Source: Hungatella sp. UBA3048 (GTDB taxonomy: Bacteria > Bacillota > Clostridia > Lachnospirales > Lachnospiraceae). Taken from it: a stretch of DNA of 38,322 bases. The stretch covers positions 210,453 through 248,774 of the forward strand of contig DFCS01000029.1 of NCBI GenBank assembly GCA_002367105.1, read 5' to 3'. Shown one piece after another: positions 1-8,456 of the stretch (position 1 is the stretch's first letter; each line of letters begins with the position of its first letter). The notes under the pieces were generated by a model. It did not search any database, was not told the DNA's origin, and saw nothing but the letters and a program-made list of their open reading frames with translations. The position numbers and the translations under genes are program-made.

Positions 1-84
1 GCTATGGAGCAGGGTCTTCGTTTCGCTATCCGTGAAGGCGGCCGTACAGTAGGTTCAGGTAGAGTTGCTACTATCGTTGAATAA
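1..84 (+). CDS. tuf: Elongation factor Tu, C-terminal 27 residues (partial)
   Basis: The window opens inside this gene. The reading frame from base 1 gives a 27-residue tail with the typical EF-Tu beta-barrel domain 3 ending (LRFAIREGGRTVGSG, then VATIVE) before TAA at 82-84. EF-Tu delivers aminoacyl-tRNA to the ribosome as a GTP complex in the cytoplasm. Two terminator-like hairpins follow, so the transcript from the upstream str operon ends here. Identity is secure; the start lies outside the window. Confidence 0.96.
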   Translation, partial: AMEQGLRFAIREGGRTVGSGRVATIVE

Positions 85-92
85 TTAAATTT

Positions 93-137
93 AAAAGCCG
101 AGCCCTTTGTTTATAAGGGTTTCGGCTTTTTCTTTTT
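93..137 (+). terminator. Rho-independent terminator after tuf
   Basis: Inverted repeat AAAGCCGAGCCC / GGGTTTCGGCTTT (94-105 with 117-129, a few imperfect pairs), followed by a T-rich run. It sits 9 bases after the tuf stop. Confidence 0.85.
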
Positions 138-243
138 TATCTTTCAATACTAGAATGATACTATTTTAATTAATTGAGCTTCGTAGACTTTTCATTTACT
201 TGTTTGAGTAGGAAGAGGCATTATTGTCCTAAAGTAATAAAAT

Positions 244-290
244 TGAGAGCCTTGCCCTTTGTTTACAAAGAGCTTTGGCTCTTTTTTTGC
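244..290 (+). terminator. Second terminator-like hairpin downstream of tuf
   Basis: Nested inverted repeat GAGCC...CTTTG-TTTA-CAAAG...GGCTC followed by seven T residues. It closely resembles the first tuf terminator and the one after cdd in loop and stem sequence. Bases 138-243 between the two hairpins contain no recognisable gene, so this is probably a backup terminator. Confidence 0.75.
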
Positions 291-443
291 ATTAAAATAG
301 CGCTATTTACCAAATTAAGTTTTTAATTATGTGAAAAGATTTATATAGAATGTACAAATCTACTCAATAATTGTTGTATTTTCTACTAAAATTATGCGTG
401 TAAAAATGTTACTAATGTACAAATCGTATTATATTTACCCGAA

Positions 444-461
444 AAAGGACATAAGTCCTTT
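444..461. promoter_or_regulatory. Perfect 18-bp palindrome, candidate Crp/Fnr-type operator
   Basis: AAAGGAC-ATAA-GTCCTTT is perfectly palindromic: 7-bp arms with a 4-bp spacer, the same geometry as FNR-class sites. Its centre (452.5) is about 41.5 bases upstream of the start predicted from the -10 box at 482-487, which is the classic class II activator position. The 11-mer ATAAGTCCTTT recurs at 514-524. A Crp/Fnr-family gene lies in the same region at 7720-8439, but that it binds here is inference. Confidence 0.55.
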
Positions 462-494
462 AGATAGTGAAAAGTTATTGCTATAATGTGAATA
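459..494 (+). promoter_or_regulatory. Promoter of the yjjI operon
   Basis: A perfect -10 box TATAAT (482-487) is preceded at 17 bp by a poor -35 (TTTAGA, 459-464). The -35 overlaps the palindrome at 444-461. A good -10 with a weak -35 and an overlapping site fits activator dependence. The rest of the gap from 291 to 562 is AT-rich with no gene seen. Confidence 0.6.
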
Positions 495-562
495 TTTCAG
501 GGGTATCAGAGATATAAGTCCTTTTATGATGGATAAGACTTGAAATGAAAGAGGTAGGATGG

Positions 563-2059
563 ATGAATAAAATTTTAGACATTGTAACATCAAAGAACCT
601 GACTTATGAGCAGAAAGTCGTGGCCCTGGCCCATGCGGCGGAGAATAGTCTGGAGGTGCTTTCCATACCGGAAGCAACCCGCCATTACATGGACGCCGGT
701 GCGATTTGCGATCTGGATGAAGGGCATGCGCCTTACCGTCCCAGATATGTGATGCCGGACTACGAAAAAGCAGTAAGAAACGGCTGTGAGTTTTTACAGC
801 TTGAGGCACCTAAGGACTTAGACGAAGTATTGCAGTTTTTGACGATTCTGTACCGCCACGTTCCCTCTATCACCAGCTATCCCGTTTATCTTGGAAATAT
901 TGATAAGCTGATAGAGCCGTTTCTTGAAGGAGTGGCGGATGAGGAAGCGGAAAAAAAGCTGAAGCTTTTCCTCGTTTATCTGGACCGGACCATAACCGAT
1001 GGCTTCTGCCATGCCAATTTGGGGCCGGAAGAGACAAGAGCGGGCCGCCTGATTTTAAAGCTTGAAAAAGAGCTTCAAAATGCAGTTCCCAATTTAACGC
1101 TGAAATATGATAAGGACATTACGCCGGATTCTTATGCAGAGCTTGCCCTTTATACCTCCCTGTACTGTGCAAACCCGGCAATCTGCAATCACATGATGCA
1201 CAAAGACACTTACGGCGATTACGGTATATCAAGCTGTTATAATATTCTTCCTATTGGCGGAGGTTCCTACACATTGACGAGAATCGTCCTTCCCAGGCTT
1301 GCTGCAAAAGCAACGGACAGGGAACAGTTTTTAACAGAGCTATTGCCTGATTGCCTTACCTGCATGGGAGACTATATGAATGAAAGAATCCGTTTCCTTG
1401 TAGAAGAATCCAATTTCTTTGAGACCTCTTTCCTCTCTAAGGAAGGATTTATTTCCAGGGAGAAGTTCCTTGCCATGTTCGGAGTTGTTGGGCTGGCGGA
1501 ATGCACCAACATGCTGATGGAAGATCCGGAGAAGACATATGGTCACAATGCAGAAGCGGATGATCTGGCTGAGCAGATCATGCAGGTGATTGCGGATTAT
1601 GCAGGTGCTGCAAATGCCTTATATTCAGAGGTTTTTGACAATCATTTTGCCCTTCACGCCCAGGTAGGCATCGATTCAGACCACGGCATTACCTCAGGCG
1701 TGCGGATCCCGGTAGGGATGGAGCCGGAGCTCATGTATGACCACCTTCGTCACAGCGCCAGATTCCACAAGTTTTTCCCAACTGGCTGTGCGGATATCTT
1801 CTCCTTTGATCCCACAGGAAGAAACAATCCGGCCGCCATGCTGGATATCGTAAAAGGAGCGTTTTCTCTGGGAGATAAATATATAAGCTTCTATGCTTCT
1901 GACAGCGATCTGGTCCGGATCACAGGCTATCTGGTTAAACGGAGCGAGATGGAAAAATATTATGAAGGCGAAGCTGTCCTCCAGAATACGGTACATTTAG
2001 GCGGCGACAATTACCGCAATGCCCATCTTGAGAACCGGAAGGTAAGGGGGCTGCAGTGA
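563..2059 (+). CDS. yjjI: YjjI family glycyl radical enzyme
   Basis: This 498-residue protein matches the YjjI (DUF3029) family of glycyl radical enzymes, distantly related to anaerobic ribonucleotide reductase; E. coli YjjI is of similar length. The C-terminal radical loop RITGYLV places the radical glycine at about G455. A candidate thiyl cysteine, C225, lies in GISSCYNILP just before a glycine-rich turn. The reaction is unknown. I chose ATG 563 because AGAGGTAGG lies just upstream; an in-frame ATG at 545 has no good ribosome site. It overlaps yjjW by 4 bases and heads a likely operon with nucleoside transport genes. The enzyme would need strict anaerobiosis and activation by YjjW. Confidence 0.9.
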   Translation: MNKILDIVTSKNLTYEQKVVALAHAAENSLEVLSIPEATRHYMDAGAICDLDEGHAPYRPRYVMPDYEKAVRNGCEFLQLEAPKDLDEVLQFLTILYRHVPSITSYPVYLGNIDKLIEPFLEGVADEEAEKKLKLFLVYLDRTITDGFCHANLGPEETRAGRLILKLEKELQNAVPNLTLKYDKDITPDSYAELALYTSLYCANPAICNHMMHKDTYGDYGISSCYNILPIGGGSYTLTRIVLPRLAAKATDREQFLTELLPDCLTCMGDYMNERIRFLVEESNFFETSFLSKEGFISREKFLAMFGVVGLAECTNMLMEDPEKTYGHNAEADDLAEQIMQVIADYAGAANALYSEVFDNHFALHAQVGIDSDHGITSGVRIPVGMEPELMYDHLRHSARFHKFFPTGCADIFSFDPTGRNNPAAMLDIVKGAFSLGDKYISFYASDSDLVRITGYLVKRSEMEKYYEGEAVLQNTVHLGGDNYRNAHLENRKVRGLQ

Positions 2060-2919
2060 GAGCCGCGATCAACAAAATGATCCCTTTAAGTGTAGTAGAC
2101 GGGCCGGGCTGCCGGACTGCGGTGTTTGTCCAGGGCTGCAATATCGCCTGTGCTTACTGCCATAACCCGGAGACACAGAGGCTATGCACTGGCTGCGGCG
2201 TTTGTGTCAGCCAGTGTCCGGCAGGCGCTTTATCCCTATCAGGGAAACAGGTAATATGGGATGAAACGGTCTGTACCCAGTGTGATCACTGCATACAAGT
2301 CTGTCCCAATTACGCATCTCCAAAGGTGCTGTATATGGAGGCTGCGGATGTATGGGAAAAGATATCAAAGAATATACCGTTCATCCAGGGGATCACGGTA
2401 TCCGGCGGCGAATGCAGCCTGTATCCGGAATTTCTCACAGAATTGTTCACACTTGCAGGAAATGCCGGGTTGTCGTGTTTTCTGGACAGCAATGGCTGCG
2501 TGGATTTCACAAAGCATCCGCAGCTCATGGCTGTGACGGATAAAGTCATGCTGGATGTAAAAGCGTGGGACTCTAATGTGTTTCATCGGCTGACAGGCGG
2601 AGATAATCGTATTGTTAAAAAGAATCTGAACTATCTGGCCCAGGCAGGTAAATTATATGAGGTAAGGCTTGTATGTCTGGATGGAGAATCTTCTTCCGGT
2701 CTGGCAGAAGACAAAGATGTGGATATGGAGGAAGTCATCAGAGGAGTGGCTGCCGAAGTAACCCCTTATCTGGAGGATTTCAAGTTAAAGCTTATTACAT
2801 TCCGCAATTATGGGGTAAGAGGCAAAATGGAACATGGAAAAAGCCCTACGCAGGACCAAATGGAGAAATTGAAGGAACTGGCGGTTCAATGTGGGTTTAA
2901 AGAAATACAAATTGTATAG
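2056..2919 (+). CDS. yjjW: YjjW family glycyl radical enzyme activase (radical SAM)
   Basis: This is the partner activase of YjjI, 287 residues as in E. coli YjjW. The radical-SAM cluster motif CX3CX2C is C28, C32, C35 (GCNIACAYC). It is followed by a two-cluster ferredoxin insert with C44/C47/C50/C54 and C73/C76/C79/C83. A TVSGGECSLYP segment, the SAM-binding GGE motif, follows. Activases of this type reductively cleave SAM and abstract hydrogen from the glycine of the partner enzyme. Translation starts at a GTG overlapping the yjjI stop (GTGA), with AAGGGGG upstream, so the two are translationally coupled. Confidence 0.92.
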   Translation: MRAAINKMIPLSVVDGPGCRTAVFVQGCNIACAYCHNPETQRLCTGCGVCVSQCPAGALSLSGKQVIWDETVCTQCDHCIQVCPNYASPKVLYMEAADVWEKISKNIPFIQGITVSGGECSLYPEFLTELFTLAGNAGLSCFLDSNGCVDFTKHPQLMAVTDKVMLDVKAWDSNVFHRLTGGDNRIVKKNLNYLAQAGKLYEVRLVCLDGESSSGLAEDKDVDMEEVIRGVAAEVTPYLEDFKLKLITFRNYGVRGKMEHGKSPTQDQMEKLKELAVQCGFKEIQIV

Positions 2920-2943
2920 AATGAAAAATGGAGGAATCAGGTT

Positions 2944-3999
2944 ATGATGAGAAAAGGTATTGTATTGGGTTTAACAGCAGCTATGGTGCTGTCACTTACG
3001 GCATGCGGAGGCGGAAAAACGGAGACTACAAAAGCCCAGGAGGAAACTTCCGGAGGAAAGAGCAGCTTTTCCGTTGCAATGATTACGGATACAGGCGGAA
3101 TCAATGACCAGTCCTTTAACCAGTCCGCATGGGAAGGTCTTACTGAGTTAAAGAACAAGACCGGTGCAGAAGTTAACTACATCGAGTCAAAGCAGGCATC
3201 GGATTTCGTAACGAATTTAGAGAGGCTGGGAGACAGCGGTGCCAATCTGTTATGGGGCGTAGGTTACGCCTGTGCTGATGCAGTGCTGGAGGCAGCCGGC
3301 AGCAATCCTGATATCCAGTATGCGATCATTGACAATGCTTATGAGGATACCCCTTCCAATGTGACTGGTGTAATGTTCCGTGCCCAGGAACCCTCCTTCC
3401 TGGTTGGATATGTGGCTGGACGGACCACACAGACCGGAAAAGTAGGTTTTGTAGGCGGAATCTCCTCAGGCTTAATCGACCAGTTCCAGTACGGCTATGA
3501 AGCCGGCGTAAAGTATGCGGCAAAAGAGCTTGGGAAAGATATTGATATTTCTGTGCAGTATGCAGAAAGCTTTAGTGATGCAGCCAAGGGAAAGGCCATT
3601 GCTGCAAGAATGTATTCTGATGGATGTGACGTAATCTACCACGCGGCAGGCGGTACAGGAACCGGTGTTATTGAGGCTGCCAAGGAGGCGGACAAGTGGG
3701 TAATCGGTGTAGACAGGGATCAGGCGTATCTGGCACCGGAAAACGTGTTGACATCTGCTCTTAAATTAGTTGGCAAAGCGGTACAGGAAGTATCGGAAGA
3801 AGCAATGAATGGCCAGGAAATTGGTGGTAAAACCCTTACCTTCGGTTTACAGGAAGACTGTGTGGGAATTCCAGAGGAGCATAGCAACATGCCGGAAGGT
3901 GTTTATGAAGATACCTTAAAGGTGCAGGATAAAATTAAGAACGGTGAACTGACACCGCCGACCACAAAAGAGGAATATGAAGCGTTCATAGCTAAATAG
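2944..3999 (+). CDS. BMP family lipoprotein, nucleoside ABC transporter substrate-binding protein
   Basis: This 351-residue lipoprotein has a signal peptide ending in lipobox LTAC with lipidated C21. The mature start has the BMP/PnrA signature ITDTGGINDQSFNQSAW. PnrA/NupN/BmpA-type proteins bind purine and pyrimidine nucleosides outside the membrane and feed an ABC importer, and the next three genes encode that importer. GGAGG at 2930-2934 supports ATG 2944. It follows yjjW after only 24 bases with no terminator, so it is probably in the same transcript. Exact nucleoside preference cannot be read from sequence. Confidence 0.93.
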   Translation: MMRKGIVLGLTAAMVLSLTACGGGKTETTKAQEETSGGKSSFSVAMITDTGGINDQSFNQSAWEGLTELKNKTGAEVNYIESKQASDFVTNLERLGDSGANLLWGVGYACADAVLEAAGSNPDIQYAIIDNAYEDTPSNVTGVMFRAQEPSFLVGYVAGRTTQTGKVGFVGGISSGLIDQFQYGYEAGVKYAAKELGKDIDISVQYAESFSDAAKGKAIAARMYSDGCDVIYHAAGGTGTGVIEAAKEADKWVIGVDRDQAYLAPENVLTSALKLVGKAVQEVSEEAMNGQEIGGKTLTFGLQEDCVGIPEEHSNMPEGVYEDTLKVQDKIKNGELTPPTTKEEYEAFIAK

Positions 4000-4010
4000 A
4001 AGAGAAAAAA

Positions 4011-4049
4011 TTTTACACCGCAGGAATCGAAAGAGCCTGCGGTGTAAAA
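4011..4049 (+). other. Perfect 14-bp intercistronic hairpin
   Basis: TTTTACACCGCAGG (4011-4024) and CCTGCGGTGTAAAA (4036-4049) are exact reverse complements around an 11-base loop. On the coding strand no T-run follows, so it is not a normal terminator. It more likely stabilises or processes the mRNA, protecting the lipoprotein message relative to the ABC genes. Confidence 0.7.
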
Positions 4050-4070
4050 CCGAAAGGAGAAAGCATTGAC

Positions 4071-5606
4071 ATGGTCACGGGAAACAGCGATTATGCGGTC
4101 CAGATGCACGGAATCACAAAACGGTTCGGGGCATTTTACGCTTTGAAGGATATGAGTCTGGATGTTAAGAAGGGCAGCATTCATTCTCTTTTGGGTGAAA
4201 ACGGTGCGGGGAAGTCGACGCTGATGAATGTACTGTACGGATTGTATCAGGCCGATGAGGGAGAAATCTTTATCAATGGGAAAAAGGTGGACATAAAAAA
4301 TCCTAATGTGGCCATAGCAAACGGCATCGGCATGGTTCATCAGCATTTTATGCTGGTGGAGGATTTCACGGTCACACAGAATATTATTTTAGGAAATGAA
4401 ACTACCTCCCGCGCAGGTATTGTAGATATGAAGAAAGCCAGGAAACATATTTTGGATATCGTGGAAAAATACGGGCTGGAAGTAGACCCGGATGCCAGAA
4501 TCTGTGATATTTCTGTTGGTATGCAGCAGAGGGTGGAAATATTAAAAGCGTTGTACCGGGGAGCAGAACTATTAATCCTTGATGAGCCTACCGCCGTTTT
4601 GACCCCTCAGGAAATTGAAGATCTTCTCTCCATCATGCACAATCTGGTAGATGACGGAAAGGCGATTATCATCATCACTCATAAATTGAAGGAAATAAAG
4701 GCATCTTCCGATACCTGTACCATCATCCGCCGCGGCGAATACATTGATACGGTTCCGGTAGAGAAGGTTTCCGGACAAGAGCTTGCTGCACTGATGGTGG
4801 GACATGAAGTAAAGCTGGTGGTGGATAAGACTCCTGCAAAGCCAGGAGAAACGGTACTGGAAATCAAGGACCTTGTTGTGAAAAATGAAAGAAAGCTTGA
4901 AGCAGTAAAGGGTTTAAACTTAACGGTCCGCAAGGGAGAAATAGTAGGGATTGCCGGTATTGACGGAAACGGGCAGAAGGAACTGGTGGAAGCGATCAGC
5001 AGCCTGGTTCCTGCAGAAAAGGGAAGTATTACGGTTTGCGGGAAGCCGATCATCAACACAAACCCCAGGACGGTCATAGACAGCGGCGTCAGCATTATTC
5101 CTGAGGACCGGCAGAAAAGGGGCCTTGTCCTTGACTTCACTGTAAATGAGAACGCGGTATTGGAACGCTGCCGCAAAGAGCCATTTTCCAGAAAAGGAAT
5201 CTTAAATAAAAAGAAAATGGAAGAGTTTACCCAAACCCTCATCGAGGCGTTTGATGTCCGGCCGGATGACTGCGGTTCCAGACGGGTGGGGGAACTATCA
5301 GGCGGAAACCAGCAGAAGGTTATTATCGGGCGTGAAGTTGCCATGAATCCGGATATACTGATTGCGGTACAGCCGACCAGAGGACTTGACGTAGGAGCCA
5401 TTGAAACCGTGCATAAGACCCTGATCCGTGAAAGGGATAAAGGAAAAGCGGTGCTTTTGATCTCTTTTGAACTGGACGAGGTTATGAATGTTTCTGATAC
5501 CATAGCGGTAATTTACGACGGAAAAATTCAAGATACGTTTCAGCAGGGAACCGTAGATGAAAATACGATTGGTCTGTTAATGGCAGGAGGAAAGAATCAT
5601 GGATAA
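4071..5606 (+). CDS. Nucleoside ABC transporter, duplicated ATP-binding protein
   Basis: This 511-residue protein carries two ABC ATPase domains. The first has Walker A GENGAGKST (42-50), a divergent signature SVGMQQR and Walker B LLILDEP. The second has a degenerate Walker A (GIDGNGQKE), signature LSGGNQQK and a Walker B-like LIAVQP segment. This asymmetric layout is typical of the NupO/YufO and sugar (MglA/RbsA) importers. It powers uptake by the permeases encoded next, with a reading-frame overlap of 8 bases into the first permease. GGAG lies upstream of ATG 4071. Confidence 0.93.
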   Translation: MVTGNSDYAVQMHGITKRFGAFYALKDMSLDVKKGSIHSLLGENGAGKSTLMNVLYGLYQADEGEIFINGKKVDIKNPNVAIANGIGMVHQHFMLVEDFTVTQNIILGNETTSRAGIVDMKKARKHILDIVEKYGLEVDPDARICDISVGMQQRVEILKALYRGAELLILDEPTAVLTPQEIEDLLSIMHNLVDDGKAIIIITHKLKEIKASSDTCTIIRRGEYIDTVPVEKVSGQELAALMVGHEVKLVVDKTPAKPGETVLEIKDLVVKNERKLEAVKGLNLTVRKGEIVGIAGIDGNGQKELVEAISSLVPAEKGSITVCGKPIINTNPRTVIDSGVSIIPEDRQKRGLVLDFTVNENAVLERCRKEPFSRKGILNKKKMEEFTQTLIEAFDVRPDDCGSRRVGELSGGNQQKVIIGREVAMNPDILIAVQPTRGLDVGAIETVHKTLIRERDKGKAVLLISFELDEVMNVSDTIAVIYDGKIQDTFQQGTVDENTIGLLMAGGKNHG

Positions 5607-6723
5607 AGCGATAAAGATATTAAAAAAACCATTAACAATGACTTTGATCGCTGTTTTCTTTGGATTTATCGTAGCGGGGATCATACTCGCGGCGGCGGGG
5701 TATCCGCCGGTTCATTCACTGGCCGTCTTGTTTGACGGAGTCTTTTCCAGTCCGAAACACATTTCCAATGTAATCATCAAAAGTACGCCTATCATTCTCA
5801 CGGGAATCGGCGTTGCATTTGCGTTTAAGACCGGACTATTTAACATCGGAGCCGAAGGACAGTTTATTATGGGGTGTGTGGCATCTACCGTGGTCGGCAT
5901 TCTGTTTGATTTTCCTCCGGTGATCCAGATTCCTCTCGTTGTCCTTTCTGGCGTGGCAGCCGGGGCAGTGTATGGAGGGATTGCAGGTTTCTTAAAGGCG
6001 AGGTTTGGCATCCATGAGGTTCTTACCAGTATCATGCTCAACTGGATTGCACTTTATTTCTCCAATTATGTATGCTCCTTAAACCGGTTCCATAAGCCGG
6101 ATACCATTGGAACGTATCCCATCAACCGTTCCGGGTATACGATGATTCTGGGAAGTTACAAGACAACGGATGCGGGAAAGGCAGCCCTTGCACAGAACGA
6201 ATTTCTTCGCAGCACCGTTTTGAAAACAGATGTAAATGTAGGAATTATTATTGCGGTCATTCTGGCTGTGTTCATCTGGTTCCTTCTATATAAAACAGCG
6301 AAGGGATTTGAACTGAGAGCGGTAGGCTTTAATAAGAGCGCAGCGGAATTTTCCGGAATTTATGTAAACAGAAACATTCTGCACTCCATGCTTATTTCAG
6401 GCGCTATCTGCGGGCTGGCTGCCTCTCTTTATATCACCGGCAATTCTCCTCATGGCATTGCTACATTGGCAGCCTTTGAAAACACGGGATTTAACGGATT
6501 ATCCGTTTGTCTGATTGCGGCCAGTTCACCAATCGGCTGTATTTTTGCAGGGCTGCTGTTTGGCGGTTTGATTTATGGCGGACAGTCTTTGCAGTACGAG
6601 GTGGGGGCTCCGTCAGAAATTATCAACATCGTCATCGGTGTCATCGTATTTTTTGTGGCGCTGACCCGTATCATTCCGCCGCTGGTGGACCGTTTTTCGA
6701 AGGGAGGTAAGAAACATGCTTAA
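5599..6723 (+). CDS. Nucleoside ABC transporter permease 1 (YufP/NupP-like)
   Basis: This 374-residue hydrophobic protein has about ten predicted membrane segments. The conserved stretch TGLFNIGAEGQFIMG is characteristic of the BPD_transp_2 nucleoside/branched-substrate permeases. It forms the larger half of the membrane channel with the next gene product. The start ATG overlaps the ATPase end and is preceded by GGAGGAAAG. It overlaps the second permease by 8 bases, implying coupled translation and stoichiometric assembly. Confidence 0.92.
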   Translation: MDKAIKILKKPLTMTLIAVFFGFIVAGIILAAAGYPPVHSLAVLFDGVFSSPKHISNVIIKSTPIILTGIGVAFAFKTGLFNIGAEGQFIMGCVASTVVGILFDFPPVIQIPLVVLSGVAAGAVYGGIAGFLKARFGIHEVLTSIMLNWIALYFSNYVCSLNRFHKPDTIGTYPINRSGYTMILGSYKTTDAGKAALAQNEFLRSTVLKTDVNVGIIIAVILAVFIWFLLYKTAKGFELRAVGFNKSAAEFSGIYVNRNILHSMLISGAICGLAASLYITGNSPHGIATLAAFENTGFNGLSVCLIAASSPIGCIFAGLLFGGLIYGGQSLQYEVGAPSEIINIVIGVIVFFVALTRIIPPLVDRFSKGGKKHA

Positions 6724-7633
6724 CAGTCTGATGCTATTTGCAGGCATTACACTTATGTATTCCACTCCTTTGGTATTTGCAGCATTGGGGGGAGTGGTGT
6801 CGGAGCGGTCCGGCGTTACCAATATCGGTATAGAAGGAATGATGACCATCGGGGCAGTTACAGGGGCTACTGTGGGTTATTATTCAGGAAGTGCCTGGGC
6901 AGGATTTTTTGCAGCCGGCCTGGCAGGAGGCGTTATTGCCCTTCTCCATGCCTTTGCATCGATTACTTGCAAGGCGGACCAGACGATATCCGGTATTGCC
7001 ATCAATTTGATCGGCCCCGGTGTGGCTCTGTTTGTCTGCCGCCTGCTTTTTGACGGTGCCACCATGTCGCTCCCGGTGCCTCATAAGATTCCAAAGGTGT
7101 TTGGGAGCTTAAACTCAAAGGCGTTTCAGAATTTAAATGTGGATGTGACCGTTGTCATCGCGTTTGTACTGGCTGTTTTTATCTGGTTCTTTCTGTACAA
7201 AACAAAGTGGGGGCTTCATATCCGGGCAGTCGGAGAGCATCCGGCAGCAGCGGATACCATGGGACTTAACGTTTATAAAATCAGGTATATCTGTGTGCTG
7301 GTTTCGGGCATTTTAGCCGGACTGGGCGGTGCGTCCATGACACTGGCCATCATCCCTCAGTTTACGCCTACCGCGATCAGCGGGCAGGGATTTATTGCAC
7401 TGGCAGCTGTGATTTTTGGGAAATGGACTCCTCACGGGGCTTATGGTGCCTGTTTGTTATTCGGAGCAGCCCAGGCCCTTACCGTTACTCTGGGTGGGGG
7501 AAGATTTGCGGTTCCTTCGTCCATTCTGGCAATGCTTCCGTATCTCATTACTATCATGATACTAATCCTCTTTGTGGGCAAATCCTCTGCGCCGAAAGCC
7601 AGCGGGCAGCCATACGAAAAGGATGCAAGGTAA
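6716..7633 (+). CDS. Nucleoside ABC transporter permease 2 (YufQ/NupQ-like)
   Basis: This 305-residue membrane protein carries the paired motif SGVTNIGIEGMMTIG near its N-terminus and AVGEHPAAADTMG in a cytoplasmic loop, typical of the smaller permease of BMP-type nucleoside importers. AGGGAGG upstream supports ATG 6716 inside the end of the preceding gene. It is the last gene of the transporter set. An 86-base gap without a clear terminator separates it from the regulator gene. Confidence 0.92.
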   Translation: MLNSLMLFAGITLMYSTPLVFAALGGVVSERSGVTNIGIEGMMTIGAVTGATVGYYSGSAWAGFFAAGLAGGVIALLHAFASITCKADQTISGIAINLIGPGVALFVCRLLFDGATMSLPVPHKIPKVFGSLNSKAFQNLNVDVTVVIAFVLAVFIWFFLYKTKWGLHIRAVGEHPAAADTMGLNVYKIRYICVLVSGILAGLGGASMTLAIIPQFTPTAISGQGFIALAAVIFGKWTPHGAYGACLLFGAAQALTVTLGGGRFAVPSSILAMLPYLITIMILILFVGKSSAPKASGQPYEKDAR

Positions 7634-7719
7634 GTGCTTAAAGGAAACTAATGATTCCCGGCGGATCATAAATATGATATGATGAAATCAAAGAGAAAGA
7701 AACGAAAAGGAGCAAGATC

Positions 7720-8439
7720 GTGAACGATGCTATGTCTTTAATCAATGAACTTCACAGTGAGCCGCGGGAATACTTAAATAATTATCTGGCCAATGCGCCT
7801 AAATGGCTCCTGGAAGCCTTTAAGATAGTAAACCTAAAAAAAGGCACCACCTTTATTCACGAAAATGAAACTGTGGATACCATTTATATTCTGGTGGAAG
7901 GTGTTGTAAAGGCTACGGATTACCGGGTTCAGGAAATCGCCTACGACTATACCAGATTCTATCCGGTGGAGGTGTTTGGAGCCATGGAATTTCTCATGGG
8001 CTTTGAGCTGTACCGGACGACTCTGGTGACTGAAACGGATTGCCGGTTCCTCTGTGTATCCAAGGATCAGTTCAGCCGCTGGATGCTTTCGGATATCCAT
8101 GCGGTTTTAGAACAGGTTAAGGCCATGGGTGTCTATCTTTTAGAGCAGGTCAGGAAGGAACGTCTGTTTTTATTTTTACAGGGAAGCGACAGGCTGTTCC
8201 TGCTCTTTATGGAGATTTACCGGAAATCATCCCATCGTGGGACCTGCCGCATACAGCTTGCAAGAAAAGATTTATCAAACAGCACCGGTCTTTGCATAAA
8301 GACCGTGAACCGGTGCGTCAGCCAGATGGAGGAGAAAGGGTATATTTCCCGGGAAGGAAGGACCATTGTTATCGATGAAGAGCAATACCGGCGGATTAAG
8401 GCGGTGGTTGCAGAAAAAATTGATGAGAATGAGATATAG
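7720..8439 (+). CDS. Crp/Fnr family transcriptional regulator
   Basis: This 239-residue protein has an N-terminal cyclic-nucleotide-binding-type beta-roll (roughly residues 30-135; KKGTTFIHENE, YILVEGVVKA), a long dimerisation helix, and a C-terminal winged helix-turn-helix (about 165-225; LARKDLSNSTGLCIKTVNR). No N-terminal cysteine cluster is present, so it is not an Fe-S FNR of the E. coli kind, and the ligand is unknown. It starts at GTG with AAAAGGAG upstream. Its position between nucleoside transporter and phosphorylase genes suggests it controls this locus, possibly through the palindrome at 444-461. That link is inference. Confidence 0.88.
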   Translation: MNDAMSLINELHSEPREYLNNYLANAPKWLLEAFKIVNLKKGTTFIHENETVDTIYILVEGVVKATDYRVQEIAYDYTRFYPVEVFGAMEFLMGFELYRTTLVTETDCRFLCVSKDQFSRWMLSDIHAVLEQVKAMGVYLLEQVRKERLFLFLQGSDRLFLLFMEIYRKSSHRGTCRIQLARKDLSNSTGLCIKTVNRCVSQMEEKGYISREGRTIVIDEEQYRRIKAVVAEKIDENEI

Positions 8440-8456
8440 AGAAGGGTGGATTAAGT

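Noticed and set aside
435..809. Minus-strand 124-codon frame over the yjjI start
   Set aside because: It overlaps the yjjI promoter and coding start, has no family resemblance, and its codons mirror the plus-strand gene.
4011..4049. Hairpin as an intrinsic terminator for the lipoprotein gene
   Set aside because: No T-run follows on the plus strand, and the ABC genes downstream lack a promoter of their own.
4679..5503. Minus-strand 274-codon frame inside the ABC ATPase gene
   Set aside because: It is a shadow frame; the plus strand has all ABC motifs and the minus translation (Ser/Thr/Phe-rich) resembles no protein family.
7634..7719. Second copy of the Crp/Fnr-type palindrome before the regulator gene
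   Set aside because: Only a loose GGAA...TTCC inverted pair with different spacing is present, and the candidate -35 is poor, so neither operator nor promoter is called.
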